This document shows positions 1 through 8,261 of a stretch of DNA of 30,012 nucleotides, piece by piece. Where the stretch lies: positions 1-30,012 of the forward strand of contig NZ_LSJS01000065.1 in assembly GCF_001557325.1 (NCBI RefSeq), read 5' to 3'. The stretch's first letter is position 1. Each line of letters begins with the position of its first letter. Under the pieces are notes generated by a model. That model was not told the DNA's origin. It did no database searches and worked only from the letters and a program-made list of their open reading frames with translations. This DNA is from Erythrobacter donghaensis (lineage in GTDB: Bacteria > Pseudomonadota > Alphaproteobacteria > Sphingomonadales > Sphingomonadaceae). A program made the translations under genes and the position numbers.

Positions 1-492
1 GCCACCCGCGATCACCACCCGCGACAAGCCCCTCCCCGACGCGCGCAAGCCGGCAAGGCGCTCCACCAGGGCCCCGATCGGGCGCACCTCGAGAAGTCTC
101 GGGTCGTCGCCCAGCAACCGCGCGCCCTGCGCTTCGCCGCCGGTGTCGAAGCTGGCGATGGTGAAGGCGATCTCGCGCCCGCTCGCAGTCGTGACCAGCC
201 GCGCCTCCGGGTCGAGCGCGGCGCATTTGTCGAGAACCAGCTCGGCCCCCGCACGCGCCGCCAGCGCGGCAAGATCGACCAGCCCGTCGCCTTGTCCGTG
301 CTGCCCCGCGAGCCAGCCGGGCACCATGCCCGAATAGCGCAGGGCCGGCTCCGGCGTCAGCAGGACGGCGCGCGCGGCTTGCGGAACCCCGCGCGCGATC
401 CAGTCGGCCAGCACCGAGACATGCGCATGCCCGCCGCCCACAAGCAGCACATCGGCGGCATTCCGCGCAGGTTCGGTCGGCGAGCCGGTCAT
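1..492 (-). CDS. FAD/NAD(P)-dependent oxidoreductase, 5' part (runs off left edge)
   Basis: The frame is open from ATG at 492 to the window edge, giving the first 164 residues. Near the N-terminus is a dinucleotide-binding motif, VLLVGGGHAHV (about residues 15-25), followed by TPEPALRYSGMVPGWLAGQH. That combination is typical of the pyridine nucleotide-disulfide oxidoreductase group often found fused or adjacent to selenide-water dikinase (TIGR03169-like), which resembles NADH dehydrogenase type II. Substrate and partner cannot be read from this fragment. The gene is divergent from the exporter operon at 759. A purine-rich AGGGGTG sits almost directly against the ATG, so the in-frame GTG at 495 is an alternative start. 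The C-terminal NAD-binding half and any SelD domain lie outside the window. Confidence 0.75.
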   Translation of the reverse strand, partial: MTGSPTEPARNAADVLLVGGGHAHVSVLADWIARGVPQAARAVLLTPEPALRYSGMVPGWLAGQHGQGDGLVDLAALAARAGAELVLDKCAALDPEARLVTTASGREIAFTIASFDTGGEAQGARLLGDDPRLLEVRPIGALVERLAGLRASGRGLSRVVIAGG

Positions 493-758
493 CACCCCTG
501 CTTCATTGCGCGCGGTTCATCTGCCCGCAAGCTTTCCGCGCTATCGCAGATCACGATACTTTATTACCTCTCATTACTTGCCAACCCCTGTATCCTCAAG
601 AATTTGCACATATTGTGACGCGCGGAACCCGCAAGGCCCTGAACCATTGTTCGGTTGCGGCGCGGGACGGTTGCAATAGAGGCAAGAGACGTCGGCGGCA
701 GCAGGCCCCCGCGGATCGCATCGCAAGGCACACGGGGTTTCGCAACGGAAAGGCTGAC
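493..758. promoter_or_regulatory. Divergent intergenic region, oxidoreductase / exporter operon
   Basis: This 266-base spacer separates two divergent transcription units. Bases about 540-617 are clearly AT-richer than the surroundings and are the likely promoter zone. At 607-617 there is a small inverted repeat, CACA-TAT-TGTG, which could be an operator half-site pair. I cannot assign convincing -35/-10 boxes. The exporter frame stays open upstream to a GTG at 615, but only the ATG at 759 has a ribosome-binding site, so 615-758 is best treated as leader. Confidence 0.35.
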
Positions 759-2477
759 ATGGCAGGGGAAGGCCAAAGTTACGGCGCGAAAATCTCGCTG
801 GCGAAGTTTTTCAGGATCTTCTTCGACATCCTGAAGCCGGAAGCGAACTTCTACTGGCTGGCGGCGGTCTACGGCGTCGGCATCAGCCTGCTGAGCCTCG
901 CGACGCCGATTTCGGTGCAGATGCTGATCAACACCATCGCCAACACCGCGCTCACCGCGCCGCTGGTGGTGCTCTCGCTCACGCTGTTCGGCCTGCTCAC
1001 CATCTCGGTGCTGCTCTATGCCTTGCGCGTCCACCTGATGGAGATCTTCGCCCGCCGCTTCTATGCGCGCATGGTCGCGGAGATCGCGCTGATTTCGGTC
1101 TATGCCCAGAACCCGTTCTTCTCGGACGCCAAGAAGGGCTCGCTGTTCAACCGCTATTTCGATGTCGTCTACGTCCAGACCGCGATCCCGATCCTGATGA
1201 TCGGGGGCTTCACGACGCTGCTGCAGATCGCGGTCGGATTCGTGCTGGTGAGCCTCTACCACCCCTATTTCCTCGGCTTCACGCTGGTGATGATCGCGCT
1301 GATCTGGGTGGTGTGGCTGGTGTGGGGCGCGCGGGCGCTGCGCACCGGGGTCGATCTCAGCCATGCCAAGCACGCGACCGCCGCCTGGCTCGAAACGCTC
1401 GGCCACTCCAACGGCTTCTTCAAGTCGCAGCGCCGGATCGACTACGCGCTCGACAAGACCGACGATTTCACGAGCGCCTACGTCAACGACCGGCGGCGCC
1501 ATTTCCGCCATCTGTTCGCCCAGACCCTCGCCTTCCTGCTGATGTATGCCGCAGCCAGCGCCGCGCTGCTCGGGCTGGGCGGCTGGCTGGTGATCCAGAA
1601 TGAGCTGACGCTGGGCCAGTTGGTCGCGGCCGAGCTCGTGCTCTCGGCCGCCTTCATCGGGGTCTCGCAGCTCGGCAGCTACCTCAACTACTTCTACGAC
1701 CTGTTCGCCGCGGTCGAGGAAATCTCGCAGTTCTACGACGTCGAGCAGGAACAGCCCAAGGGCGCCGATCCCTTCGACGGGCCCGACCACACCATCGTGA
1801 TGAAGGGCGTCAAGGGCCGCGCGCGGCACGAGGACGTGCAGTTCGATCTCGAGATTCCGGCCGGTGCGATCATCATGGCCGCCGCCAGCCACCACGGGGT
1901 GCAACGCCTGTTCACCAACCTGCTCAAGATGCACGTCCTTCCGCAAGGGGGCATCGCCACGCTGGGCGGCATCGACATGAAGGCGATCGAGGCGCACCAC
2001 CTGCGCAAGAACGTCCACGTGCTCGACCGGCCGAGCATCGTCGAGATGACGATCCGCGAATACCTCGCCCTGTCCTGCCCCGACACCGCCCCGCAGCGGA
2101 TGCTGAGCGCGCTGGAGACGGTGGGCCTCGCCGGCACGATCGCGACGCTGGAAAAGGGGCTCGACACCCCGCTCGCCTCGACCGGCTATCCGCTCTCGGC
2201 GGTCGAGCTGCAACAGTTGAAGCTCGCCAACGCCCTCCTCGAACGCCCGCGCATCCTGGTGCTCTCGCGCCTGTTCGACCTGCTCGAGCCCGAACCGATC
2301 GAACGCGCCGTCGCCGAACTGCGCGCGCAGGCCTACACCACGGTGATCTACTTCTCGGGCCGCCGCATCGACCTGGGCTTCGACCGCTTCCTCTATCTCG
2401 AGGCCCACCAGCAGCGCAGCTTTGCCACCTTCGACGAATTCGCCGCCGCCACCGGCATCGCGGCGCAGGGGAACTGA
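759..2477 (+). CDS. ABC exporter (T1SS-like TMD-NBD) with degenerate, ATPase-dead NBD
   Basis: The protein has 572 residues. An N-terminal exporter transmembrane domain (about residues 15-325, six hydrophobic segments) is followed by a C-terminal domain with the length and order of an ABC nucleotide-binding domain. Every catalytic motif is replaced. Walker A aligns with ASHHGVQRL (376-384; Lys becomes Gln382). The Q-loop Gln aligns with Asp. LSGGQ reads LSAVE (479-483). The Walker B DE pair reads Ser503-Arg504 in ILVLSRLFDLLE. The switch His aligns with Gly in YFSGRR. The frame is intact and the flanking fold elements (IPAG, TIREYLAL, LKLANALL) are conserved, so this looks like a selected pseudo-ATPase and not a decaying gene. 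The start is ATG 759, with GGAAAGG five bases upstream. Two bases after its stop comes the HlyD-type adaptor, then a TolC-type channel. What powers transport, and the substrate, are unknown. Confidence 0.85.
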   Translation: MAGEGQSYGAKISLAKFFRIFFDILKPEANFYWLAAVYGVGISLLSLATPISVQMLINTIANTALTAPLVVLSLTLFGLLTISVLLYALRVHLMEIFARRFYARMVAEIALISVYAQNPFFSDAKKGSLFNRYFDVVYVQTAIPILMIGGFTTLLQIAVGFVLVSLYHPYFLGFTLVMIALIWVVWLVWGARALRTGVDLSHAKHATAAWLETLGHSNGFFKSQRRIDYALDKTDDFTSAYVNDRRRHFRHLFAQTLAFLLMYAAASAALLGLGGWLVIQNELTLGQLVAAELVLSAAFIGVSQLGSYLNYFYDLFAAVEEISQFYDVEQEQPKGADPFDGPDHTIVMKGVKGRARHEDVQFDLEIPAGAIIMAAASHHGVQRLFTNLLKMHVLPQGGIATLGGIDMKAIEAHHLRKNVHVLDRPSIVEMTIREYLALSCPDTAPQRMLSALETVGLAGTIATLEKGLDTPLASTGYPLSAVELQQLKLANALLERPRILVLSRLFDLLEPEPIERAVAELRAQAYTTVIYFSGRRIDLGFDRFLYLEAHQQRSFATFDEFAAATGIAAQGN

Positions 2478-2479
2478 TC

Positions 2480-3520
2480 ATGGCGACGCTCAAGGAAGAC
2501 ATGGCCCACTTCACCACCCTCGCCTCGATCCGGGTGCCCAAGGTGATGCGCGTGGTGTTCTTCATGATCCTCGCCGCGATCATCATCACGGTCGCCTTCC
2601 TCATCTATGTCCCCTGGGTGCAGACCACCTCGGGCACCGGCGTGGTGACCACGCTCAGCCCCAACGAGCGCCGGCAGGACATCAACGCGCTGGTGCCGGG
2701 CCGGATCGAGGAATGGTACGTGCGTGACGGCTCCTCGGTGAAGAAGGGCGATCCGATCGTCCGCATCGCTGACATCGATCCGCAGCTGATCGAGCGCCTC
2801 CAGGCCGAGCGCGAACAGGTCTCCCTGCAACTCGAGGCCGCCAAGCGCGCGCTCGCCACCGCGCAGATCGACGAGCGTCGCAGCCGCGAACTGTTCGAAG
2901 CAGGGCTCGCAGCCCGGCGCGATTTCGAGCAGGCGCAGATCCGCATCGCCGAGCGCGAGGGCCAGGTCGCCGCCGCGCAGGCCGCATTGAACCGCGCCGA
3001 CGTCAACCTCTCGCGCCAGTCCTCTCAGATCGTGCGCGCCCCGCGCGACGGTTTCATCCAGAGCCTCAATGCCGGCGATGCCGCCACCTATATCAGCGCG
3101 GGCGACGTGCTCGCGACCTTCGTGCCCAAGGGCGCGGTACGGGTGATCGAGATCTTCATCGACGGGCGCGATGTCGCGCTGGTGCGGCCCGGTGATCAGG
3201 CGCGCATCCAGTTCGAAGGCTGGCCGGCGGTGCAGTTCTCCGGCTGGCCCTCGGTCGCGGTCGGCACCTTCGGGGGCCGGGTGATCACGGTCGACCAGTC
3301 GGCGCAGGTCGACGGGCGCTTCCGCGTGCTGATCGCCGAGGAAAAGCTCGATGGCTACGGCTGGCCCGAGGAACGCTACGTCCGCTTCGGCGCGGCGGTG
3401 CAGGCCTGGGTGCTGCTCGAGACCGTGCCGGTCGGCTACGAGATCTGGCGCCAGCTCAACAACTTCCCGCCGCAGCTGCCGGCACCCGAAAGCAGCGGCC
3501 AGAACGGGACGCCCAAGTGA
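2480..3520 (+). CDS. HlyD-family periplasmic adaptor (membrane fusion protein)
   Basis: The 346-residue protein should bridge the inner-membrane ABC subunit to the outer-membrane TolC-type channel. The N-terminal cytoplasmic stretch (1-22) is followed by one transmembrane helix (about 23-47). Next comes the first half of a lipoyl/barrel-sandwich domain (NALVPGRIEEWYVRDGSSVKKGDP). A heptad-like, Glu/Arg/Ala-rich coiled-coil hairpin spans about 100-178. The second lipoyl half follows (IVRAPRDGFIQSLNAGD), then a beta-barrel region. It starts two bases after the exporter stop, and its own stop overlaps the next start (GTGA), so the three genes are almost certainly co-translated. The hairpin is short compared with HlyD of the haemolysin system, closer to EmrA/MacA-sized adaptors. 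Substrate is unknown. Confidence 0.88.
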   Translation: MATLKEDMAHFTTLASIRVPKVMRVVFFMILAAIIITVAFLIYVPWVQTTSGTGVVTTLSPNERRQDINALVPGRIEEWYVRDGSSVKKGDPIVRIADIDPQLIERLQAEREQVSLQLEAAKRALATAQIDERRSRELFEAGLAARRDFEQAQIRIAEREGQVAAAQAALNRADVNLSRQSSQIVRAPRDGFIQSLNAGDAATYISAGDVLATFVPKGAVRVIEIFIDGRDVALVRPGDQARIQFEGWPAVQFSGWPSVAVGTFGGRVITVDQSAQVDGRFRVLIAEEKLDGYGWPEERYVRFGAAVQAWVLLETVPVGYEIWRQLNNFPPQLPAPESSGQNGTPK

Positions 3521-4995
3521 CACACAGGCGAAGACCCGGACTGCTGCTGGCGGGGGCGGCGCTGGCGCTGGTGTGCGCCGCGCCCGCGCCCGCGCAGGAC
3601 ATCGTGCCCAACGCCGAACCGCTCGAAGCCGCGCTCAGGAACGGCCCGCTCACGCCCGACGAGGTGCTGCGCTCCTCGGCGCTGACCTTCCCGCAGGTGC
3701 TCGAGGCCTTCGAGCGCGAGGCCGCCGCGCGCGCCGACCAGCTCGGCGCGGACGGCGCTTTCGACCTGATGCTGAAGGGCGAGTATTACGACCGTCTCTC
3801 CGGCACCTTCTCGGGCGGCTTCGCCAAGGCCGAAGCGCGCCAGCCGCTGCGCCCGCTGGGCGCCGAGGTGTTCGGCAGCTACCGCCTGTCGGACGGGCGC
3901 TTCCCGATCTACGAGAACATCAACAACACCAACCAGGCGGGCGAGGTGAAGATCGGCGCGCTGCTATCGCTGCTGCGGGGCCGCGACATCGACAGCCGCC
4001 GCTTCGCGATCGAGGACACCCGCCTCGCAGCCAGCCAGGCGCAGCTCGATGTGCTGCTGGTCAAGCTCAACGTCCAGCACGAGGCGCTGCGCGCCTATTG
4101 GCGCTGGGTCGCGGCGGGCGAGGAGATCCGGGTGTTCGAGGAACTGCTCGAAATCGCCGAGGCGCGGCAGGTGGGCCTCACCCGCGAGGTGGGCGAGGGG
4201 GCGCGCGCCCGCATTGCACTGACCGAGAACGAGCAGAACCTGCTGCGCCGCCGCACGCTGCTGGAACAGGCCCGGCGCGACTTTCTGACCGCGTCCAATT
4301 CGCTCGGCTTCTACCTGCGCGGCGAGCGCGGCGAGATGGTGGTGCCGACCCGCGAGATGCTGCCCGATCTGGCGCTGATGCGAGCGGTGGCGCGGCCCGA
4401 GGTGCTCGCCGCGACGCCGGTGAGCGAGGTGATCCGGAACCGCCCCGAGCTCCAGACCTTCAAGCTCGCGCTCGAACGCGCGACCAACCGCGTGGCGCTG
4501 CGGCAGAACGACCTGCTGCCCTCGCTCAACGCGTCGGTCGAGCTGTCGCGCGATTTCGGTGCGGTCGGCGATGGCGGGCCGACCTTCGATTCGACCGACA
4601 CCGTGGTCGGCGTGACCTTCTCCGTCCCGCTGCAACGCCGCACCGCGCGCGGGGCGCTGCAACGCGCCGAGGCCGAGCTGCGCGAGACCGAGCTGCGCCA
4701 GCGCCGCATCACCGACCAGATCACCACCGATGTCGCCAACATCCTCGCCAATCTCGGCGCGGCGATCAAGCTCGCCGAGCTTGCCGATGCCGAGGTCAAG
4801 CAGGCCAACGCCATGGTGCAGGCCGAGCGCACCCGCTTCCGGCTGGGCGCGGGCGAGTTCTTCCTCGTCAACGCGCGCGAGGAGACCGCCGCCAACGCCC
4901 AGATCAACGCGATCCGCGCCGAGCTCGCCGGGCGGCTGGCCGAAGCGAGCTACAACGCGGCGACGATGAACTTGCGGGCGCTGGGGCTGGAGTAG
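3517..4995 (+). CDS. TolC-family outer-membrane channel protein
   Basis: This is a 492-residue outer-membrane efflux protein. The N-terminus is a signal peptide (MTHRRRPGLLLAGAALALVC, Ala-rich cleavage region near residue 26). Long amphipathic helices rich in Ala/Glu/Arg alternate with short beta segments, in the duplicated arrangement of the OEP family (about 60-290 and 300-490). The second repeat contains RPELQTFKLALERA and the late helix AMVQAERTRFRLGAGEFF, both typical of TolC homologues in type I secretion operons. The GTG start at 3517 overlaps the adaptor's stop codon by four bases, indicating translational coupling. It converges on the next gene with a 25-base gap. The protein completes a tripartite exporter with the two genes upstream. 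Confidence 0.9.
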   Translation: MTHRRRPGLLLAGAALALVCAAPAPAQDIVPNAEPLEAALRNGPLTPDEVLRSSALTFPQVLEAFEREAAARADQLGADGAFDLMLKGEYYDRLSGTFSGGFAKAEARQPLRPLGAEVFGSYRLSDGRFPIYENINNTNQAGEVKIGALLSLLRGRDIDSRRFAIEDTRLAASQAQLDVLLVKLNVQHEALRAYWRWVAAGEEIRVFEELLEIAEARQVGLTREVGEGARARIALTENEQNLLRRRTLLEQARRDFLTASNSLGFYLRGERGEMVVPTREMLPDLALMRAVARPEVLAATPVSEVIRNRPELQTFKLALERATNRVALRQNDLLPSLNASVELSRDFGAVGDGGPTFDSTDTVVGVTFSVPLQRRTARGALQRAEAELRETELRQRRITDQITTDVANILANLGAAIKLAELADAEVKQANAMVQAERTRFRLGAGEFFLVNAREETAANAQINAIRAELAGRLAEASYNAATMNLRALGLE

Positions 4996-5020
4996 CCCCG
5001 AAGCGCCCCGCGCGGGTGGA

Positions 5021-5620
5021 TCAGAACGTCACGCTCGCCATGATCTTCTCGACCTCGGCCTGGTCGCGCTCGAAGAAGTGGGTCGCGGGCGCGAGGAAGC
5101 TGATCAGGTAGAGCTGCCCCTTGACCATCGTCCCGACCGCCACCCCGCGGCGCTTCAGCGGGCTGCCCTCGACCGAATATTCGAAGGTGAACTTGACCGC
5201 GTCCTGCCCGCCCATCTTGGCGGGCTCGACCGAGGTCATCTGGAACACCGAGGTGTTGAGCACCAGCCGGGTCGAGCTTTCGTAGAACTCGGGGATCTCG
5301 GTCAGATCGAGCTTGGCCGACAGCTTGGGGAGCGGGCGCTCCTTCTTCTGGGTGTCCTTGTAGAGCGTCATCCCGGCGGGCAGGCCGGTGACGAAATAGA
5401 GCTCGTTGAGGTTGGTGCCGTCGCGCGTCCAGACCTCGCCCTGCTTGACCGGGCGCACGCTCCAGCGGTTCCACCTTTCCGACGGGGTGACCTTCATCGC
5501 GCTCTTGCCGACCGCGACGGGCTGGCCCTGTTCGACAAGCTTCCACCCGGCAAGCACCGGCGCGGCGGGAAGCGCGACCAGTGCCGCGGCAAGGGCAAGG
5601 ACAGACAGCCTCTTCATCAT
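5021..5620 (-). CDS. Exported protein of unknown function
   Basis: The 199-residue protein has a clear signal peptide (MMKRLSVLALAAALVALPAA, cleavage near VLAG). The mature part is about 175 residues, predicted soluble, and shows no catalytic motif that I recognise. It ends in a Phe (KIMASVTF), and I see no lipobox. The start ATG at 5620 overlaps the stop of the metalloprotease gene (ATGA); a second ATG at 5617 has the better spacing from AGGAG, so either could be used. It is the last gene of a three-gene unit (7670-5021) in which all three products carry signal peptides, which suggests a shared periplasmic or cell-envelope role. Its expression is probably coupled to the protease. Confidence 0.75.
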   Translation of the reverse strand: MMKRLSVLALAAALVALPAAPVLAGWKLVEQGQPVAVGKSAMKVTPSERWNRWSVRPVKQGEVWTRDGTNLNELYFVTGLPAGMTLYKDTQKKERPLPKLSAKLDLTEIPEFYESSTRLVLNTSVFQMTSVEPAKMGGQDAVKFTFEYSVEGSPLKRRGVAVGTMVKGQLYLISFLAPATHFFERDQAEVEKIMASVTF

Positions 5621-6867
5621 TCAACTCCTGCTAGGGTGCTTACCATGGCGCGATCGGGCGCATCGGGGACGCGGCCGAGATATTCGCGGAAATCGGCGCG
5701 GGCCTCTTCGGCGCGGCCCGCCTTGCGCAGCGCGTAACCACGCCCGCGCCACAGCTCGGGCAGATCGCCCCCGCGCGCGATGGTGTCGGAATAGAACCCG
5801 ACCGCCGCCTCGGCATCGCCCGGCGCGCCGCGACGACGGTGGAACTCGGCGCGGGCAAAGCCGCTCCACGGCGTCCAGCCGTTGGCCTTGTCGATCGAAT
5901 CGATCAGGAACAGGCTGCCGCCGTCGTCATTGAGCTTCAACTGGTCGTCGAGGAACTGCGGCCACCATGCCGCCAGCCGTTCGCGGTAGCGCTGGTCGCC
6001 GCTCTCGCCCCCGGGGGCAGTGCCGAGCTGGGCAATCGCGGCGCGCAGGTAATCGACCCGCGCCTGGCTTGGCGGGTGGGTCGCGAACAGCCCGGCCTTG
6101 GCCTTGCGCTTGTCCTTGTCGCGCCCGCGCGCCACCAGCGTCGCATCGCGCTCGTCGAGCATCTGCTCCCAGATCAGCGGCACCTGCGCCGGGTCATAGC
6201 CCGCCGCGGTGATCAGCGCGAGGCCGTCACGGTCGGCCTCCTCCTCCATCTCGCGCGAGAAGGCGAAGATCGATTCGAGCAGGCCGATCGAGATCAGCGC
6301 GCCGATCCCGGTGAAGGACAGGAAGGCGGCGGCGTTGCTCTTTTCCTTGGCCTGACGGAACAGCTGGAGCGAGTGGCGGCGCTTGAAGTGGGCGAATTCG
6401 TGGCCGAGCACCGCGGCGAGCTGCGCCTCGTTCTGGGCGCGCAGCAGCAGCCCGGACCATACGGTCATCACCCCGTTGGGCGCCATGGTCGCGTTGAAAT
6501 AGGGCGAGCGCAGGACGTAAAGCCGGATGTTGGCGCATTCCGGCCCCACCGTGCGGCACAGCACCTCGCGCAGATAGGCGTTGAGCTCGGGATCGCGGAT
6601 CACCTGCTTGGAAGTTCTGAGCGAGCGTTCGGCCTCGGCCATCTGGTGCCACAGGCCGCGCTCCAGATCGTCGGTCGGCTGGTAGGGGCCTTCGAACTCG
6701 TCGCTCGCGGGCACCGGGGCAGGCGCGGGCGCGGGCGCGTCCTGCGCGGCCGCGACCGGCGAGGCCGCAGCGAGCAGGCCCGCAAGGGCAAGCCGCAAGG
6801 GCAGCAGGCGGCGCGGTGTCACGCCGCCCGGAGCGGCCTTGGGCCGCTCCGCGCGTCGCCTTCTCAC
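5617..6867 (-). CDS. M48-family zinc metalloprotease with C-terminal TPR-like region
   Basis: The 416-residue exported protease has the zinc-binding HEXXH motif as HEFAH at 156-160 and the third ligand in the EEEAD segment near 208-212, as in M48 peptidases of the BepA/YfgC/LoiP type. A hydrophobic stretch at about 182-204 lies between the two motifs. The C-terminus (about 335-410) looks like TPR helices (AEFHRRRGAPGDAEAAVGFY, WRGRGYALRKAGRAEEA), which fits a BepA-like envelope quality-control role; that role is inference. An Ala/Pro-rich linker follows the signal sequence. The GTG start at 6867 overlaps the preceding stop (GTGA). An internal GTG at 6822 would give a more conventional signal peptide (MTPRRLLPLRLALAGLLAAA) and is a real alternative. 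Confidence 0.88.
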   Translation of the reverse strand: MRRRRAERPKAAPGGVTPRRLLPLRLALAGLLAAASPVAAAQDAPAPAPAPVPASDEFEGPYQPTDDLERGLWHQMAEAERSLRTSKQVIRDPELNAYLREVLCRTVGPECANIRLYVLRSPYFNATMAPNGVMTVWSGLLLRAQNEAQLAAVLGHEFAHFKRRHSLQLFRQAKEKSNAAAFLSFTGIGALISIGLLESIFAFSREMEEEADRDGLALITAAGYDPAQVPLIWEQMLDERDATLVARGRDKDKRKAKAGLFATHPPSQARVDYLRAAIAQLGTAPGGESGDQRYRERLAAWWPQFLDDQLKLNDDGGSLFLIDSIDKANGWTPWSGFARAEFHRRRGAPGDAEAAVGFYSDTIARGGDLPELWRGRGYALRKAGRAEEARADFREYLGRVPDAPDRAMVSTLAGVE

Positions 6868-7670
6868 TTGGCCTTTTCCGCCGGGCCGAAGCCGGCGCGC
6901 AGCGGGAAGCCGTCGAGCAGCTGGCCGACGCGCTTTTCGGCGCCGTCCACCTCGCGCGGGTCACCGCCCATCGCAAGGTCGGTGTTGAACCACACGACAT
7001 TGCCGGTCTCGAGCTCGACGAGGCCGGCATAGCCGACATGGATGCCCGAGGGCACGAGCACGCACACCCCGATCAGGCAGCCGAGCATCCCTGCCGCCTG
7101 CGCCGCCTTGCGCCCGCTGTCGCCATAGGCGTCGTTGGTGAAGACGAACATCGCGTAGTCCGCGCCGGTCGCCTCGCGCAGCTGGGCGGTGCCCGGCCCG
7201 AGCGTCCAGTCGAGCTGGTTGACCTTGCGCGGGCGCGCGCTGGGCACCTTGGGATCGGTGACCAGCTTCTGCTTGGTGGCAAGGCTGTCGCCGACGGTGA
7301 CGTGGGTAAAGATCGAGGCCGACACCGCCTCGAACAGCGCGCGGTACTCGGTCAGCACCTCGGCGTTCGCGCCTTCGAGCTCGTCAACGAATTCGAGGCT
7401 CGCGTTGAGCGCAGCGGCACGCTCGATCAGCTTGGCCTTGATGTTGGTGCGCGCGGTCTCGGTCCAGTCGGCATTGGGCTCGACGATCCCGCCGGCCTTC
7501 TGCGAGCCGACGCTGACGTCGGGGCGGAACACCACGATCTTCATGCTGCCATCGGCGGGGAAGACGAAGCCCTCGCGAGTGGTGTCCCCGGCCATGGCCG
7601 GTGCCGAGAAGGCAAGCATGCTGGCCCCGGCAAGAGCGATCACGCCCGCACGCACATTCTTCAAAATCAT
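6864..7670 (-). CDS. Exported protein of unknown function (envelope cluster, first gene)
   Basis: The 268-residue protein begins with a signal peptide (MILKNVRAGVIALAGASMLA, cleavage after SAPAMA). The mature part contains a DNA- or nucleotide-free alpha/beta-looking region, a Gly/Cys-containing hydrophobic stretch (AAGMLGCLIGVCVLVPSG) around 195-212, and the segment GLVELETGNVVWFN near the end. That last pattern recalls proteins that score envelope or lipoprotein components, but I cannot name a family. The start is ATG 7670, with GGGG about nine bases upstream; the frame continues open to 7751 but that extension would bury the signal peptide. The stop overlaps the GTG of the M48 protease, so this is the leading gene of the operon. 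Confidence 0.72.
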   Translation of the reverse strand: MILKNVRAGVIALAGASMLAFSAPAMAGDTTREGFVFPADGSMKIVVFRPDVSVGSQKAGGIVEPNADWTETARTNIKAKLIERAAALNASLEFVDELEGANAEVLTEYRALFEAVSASIFTHVTVGDSLATKQKLVTDPKVPSARPRKVNQLDWTLGPGTAQLREATGADYAMFVFTNDAYGDSGRKAAQAAGMLGCLIGVCVLVPSGIHVGYAGLVELETGNVVWFNTDLAMGGDPREVDGAEKRVGQLLDGFPLRAGFGPAEKAK

Positions 7671-7789
7671 CGATTGCGCCCCTGAACTGATAGTCGGATA
7701 CTGAATATCAGACGATTTTCGGCCCGCAACGGTTTTGGCAAGGACAAGCAATTTTCGACAAGGCGGGCGACAGGCGCGCCACAGGGCGC

Positions 7790-8257
7790 TCAGAACTTCC
7801 CCCTGAGCGCCTGATAGGCCGCCGCCGCGACAGTGTTGGCAAGGTTCAGCGAGCGGATCACCTCCGACCGCATCGGCAGCTTGAACAGGCGGTCGGCGTG
7901 GGCTGCGATGATCGGCTTCGGCAAGCCCTTCGTCTCCTGCCCGAAGACGAGGAAGGCATCGTCCGGGTATTCGGGCTCGTAGAAGCTCCTCGCGCCGAAT
8001 TCCTCGAACAGGAACAGCTGGTCGGGCCGGGGCTCGCGCGCTTCGAGGAAGGCCTCCCAGCTGGCATATTCGGTGAGCCGCACGTGCGGCCAGTAGTCCA
8101 GCCCCGAGCGTTTCACCCGCTTGTCGTCGATGGTGAACCCGAGCGGGTGGATCAGGACCAGCTCCATGCCCAGCGCCACGCAGGTGCGCCCCACCGCCCC
8201 GGTGTTGCCGGGGATCTCGGGCTGGACGAGGACGATGGCGAGTTTGGGGGCGGTCAT
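7790..8257 (-). CDS. trmL: tRNA (cytidine(34)-2'-O)-methyltransferase TrmL
   Basis: The 155-residue protein is a minimal SPOUT methyltransferase that 2'-O-methylates the wobble base of tRNA-Leu isoacceptors with S-adenosylmethionine. Diagnostic segments are the N-terminal VLVQPEIPGNTGAVGRTC, the central FLVFGQETKGLP, and the C-terminal knot segment SLNLANTVAAAAYQ, all positioned as in E. coli TrmL (157 residues). The start ATG at 8257 lies four bases after the stop of the upstream unknown gene, with GAGG overlapping that spacer. It closes the long operon that begins with the FKBP and gatC genes, so a translation-related tRNA-modification gene sits with tRNA amidation genes. Confidence 0.93.
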   Translation of the reverse strand: MTAPKLAIVLVQPEIPGNTGAVGRTCVALGMELVLIHPLGFTIDDKRVKRSGLDYWPHVRLTEYASWEAFLEAREPRPDQLFLFEEFGARSFYEPEYPDDAFLVFGQETKGLPKPIIAAHADRLFKLPMRSEVIRSLNLANTVAAAAYQALRGKF

Positions 8258-8261
8258 GGCC

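Noticed and set aside
564..2408. Very long open frame on the minus strand opposite the ABC exporter
   Set aside because: Its product is a compositionally biased Arg/Glu/His-rich sequence typical of antisense frames in high-GC DNA. The plus-strand frame has exporter transmembrane domains, a ribosome-binding site and operon context. Similar long antisense frames opposite gatB (8905-10509) and the HerA-like gene (26360-27994) were rejected for the same reason.
759..2477. Exporter as a pseudogene
   Set aside because: Motif loss alone suggested decay, but the frame is intact over 572 codons, has a ribosome-binding site, retains non-catalytic fold landmarks and is translationally coupled to adaptor and channel genes.
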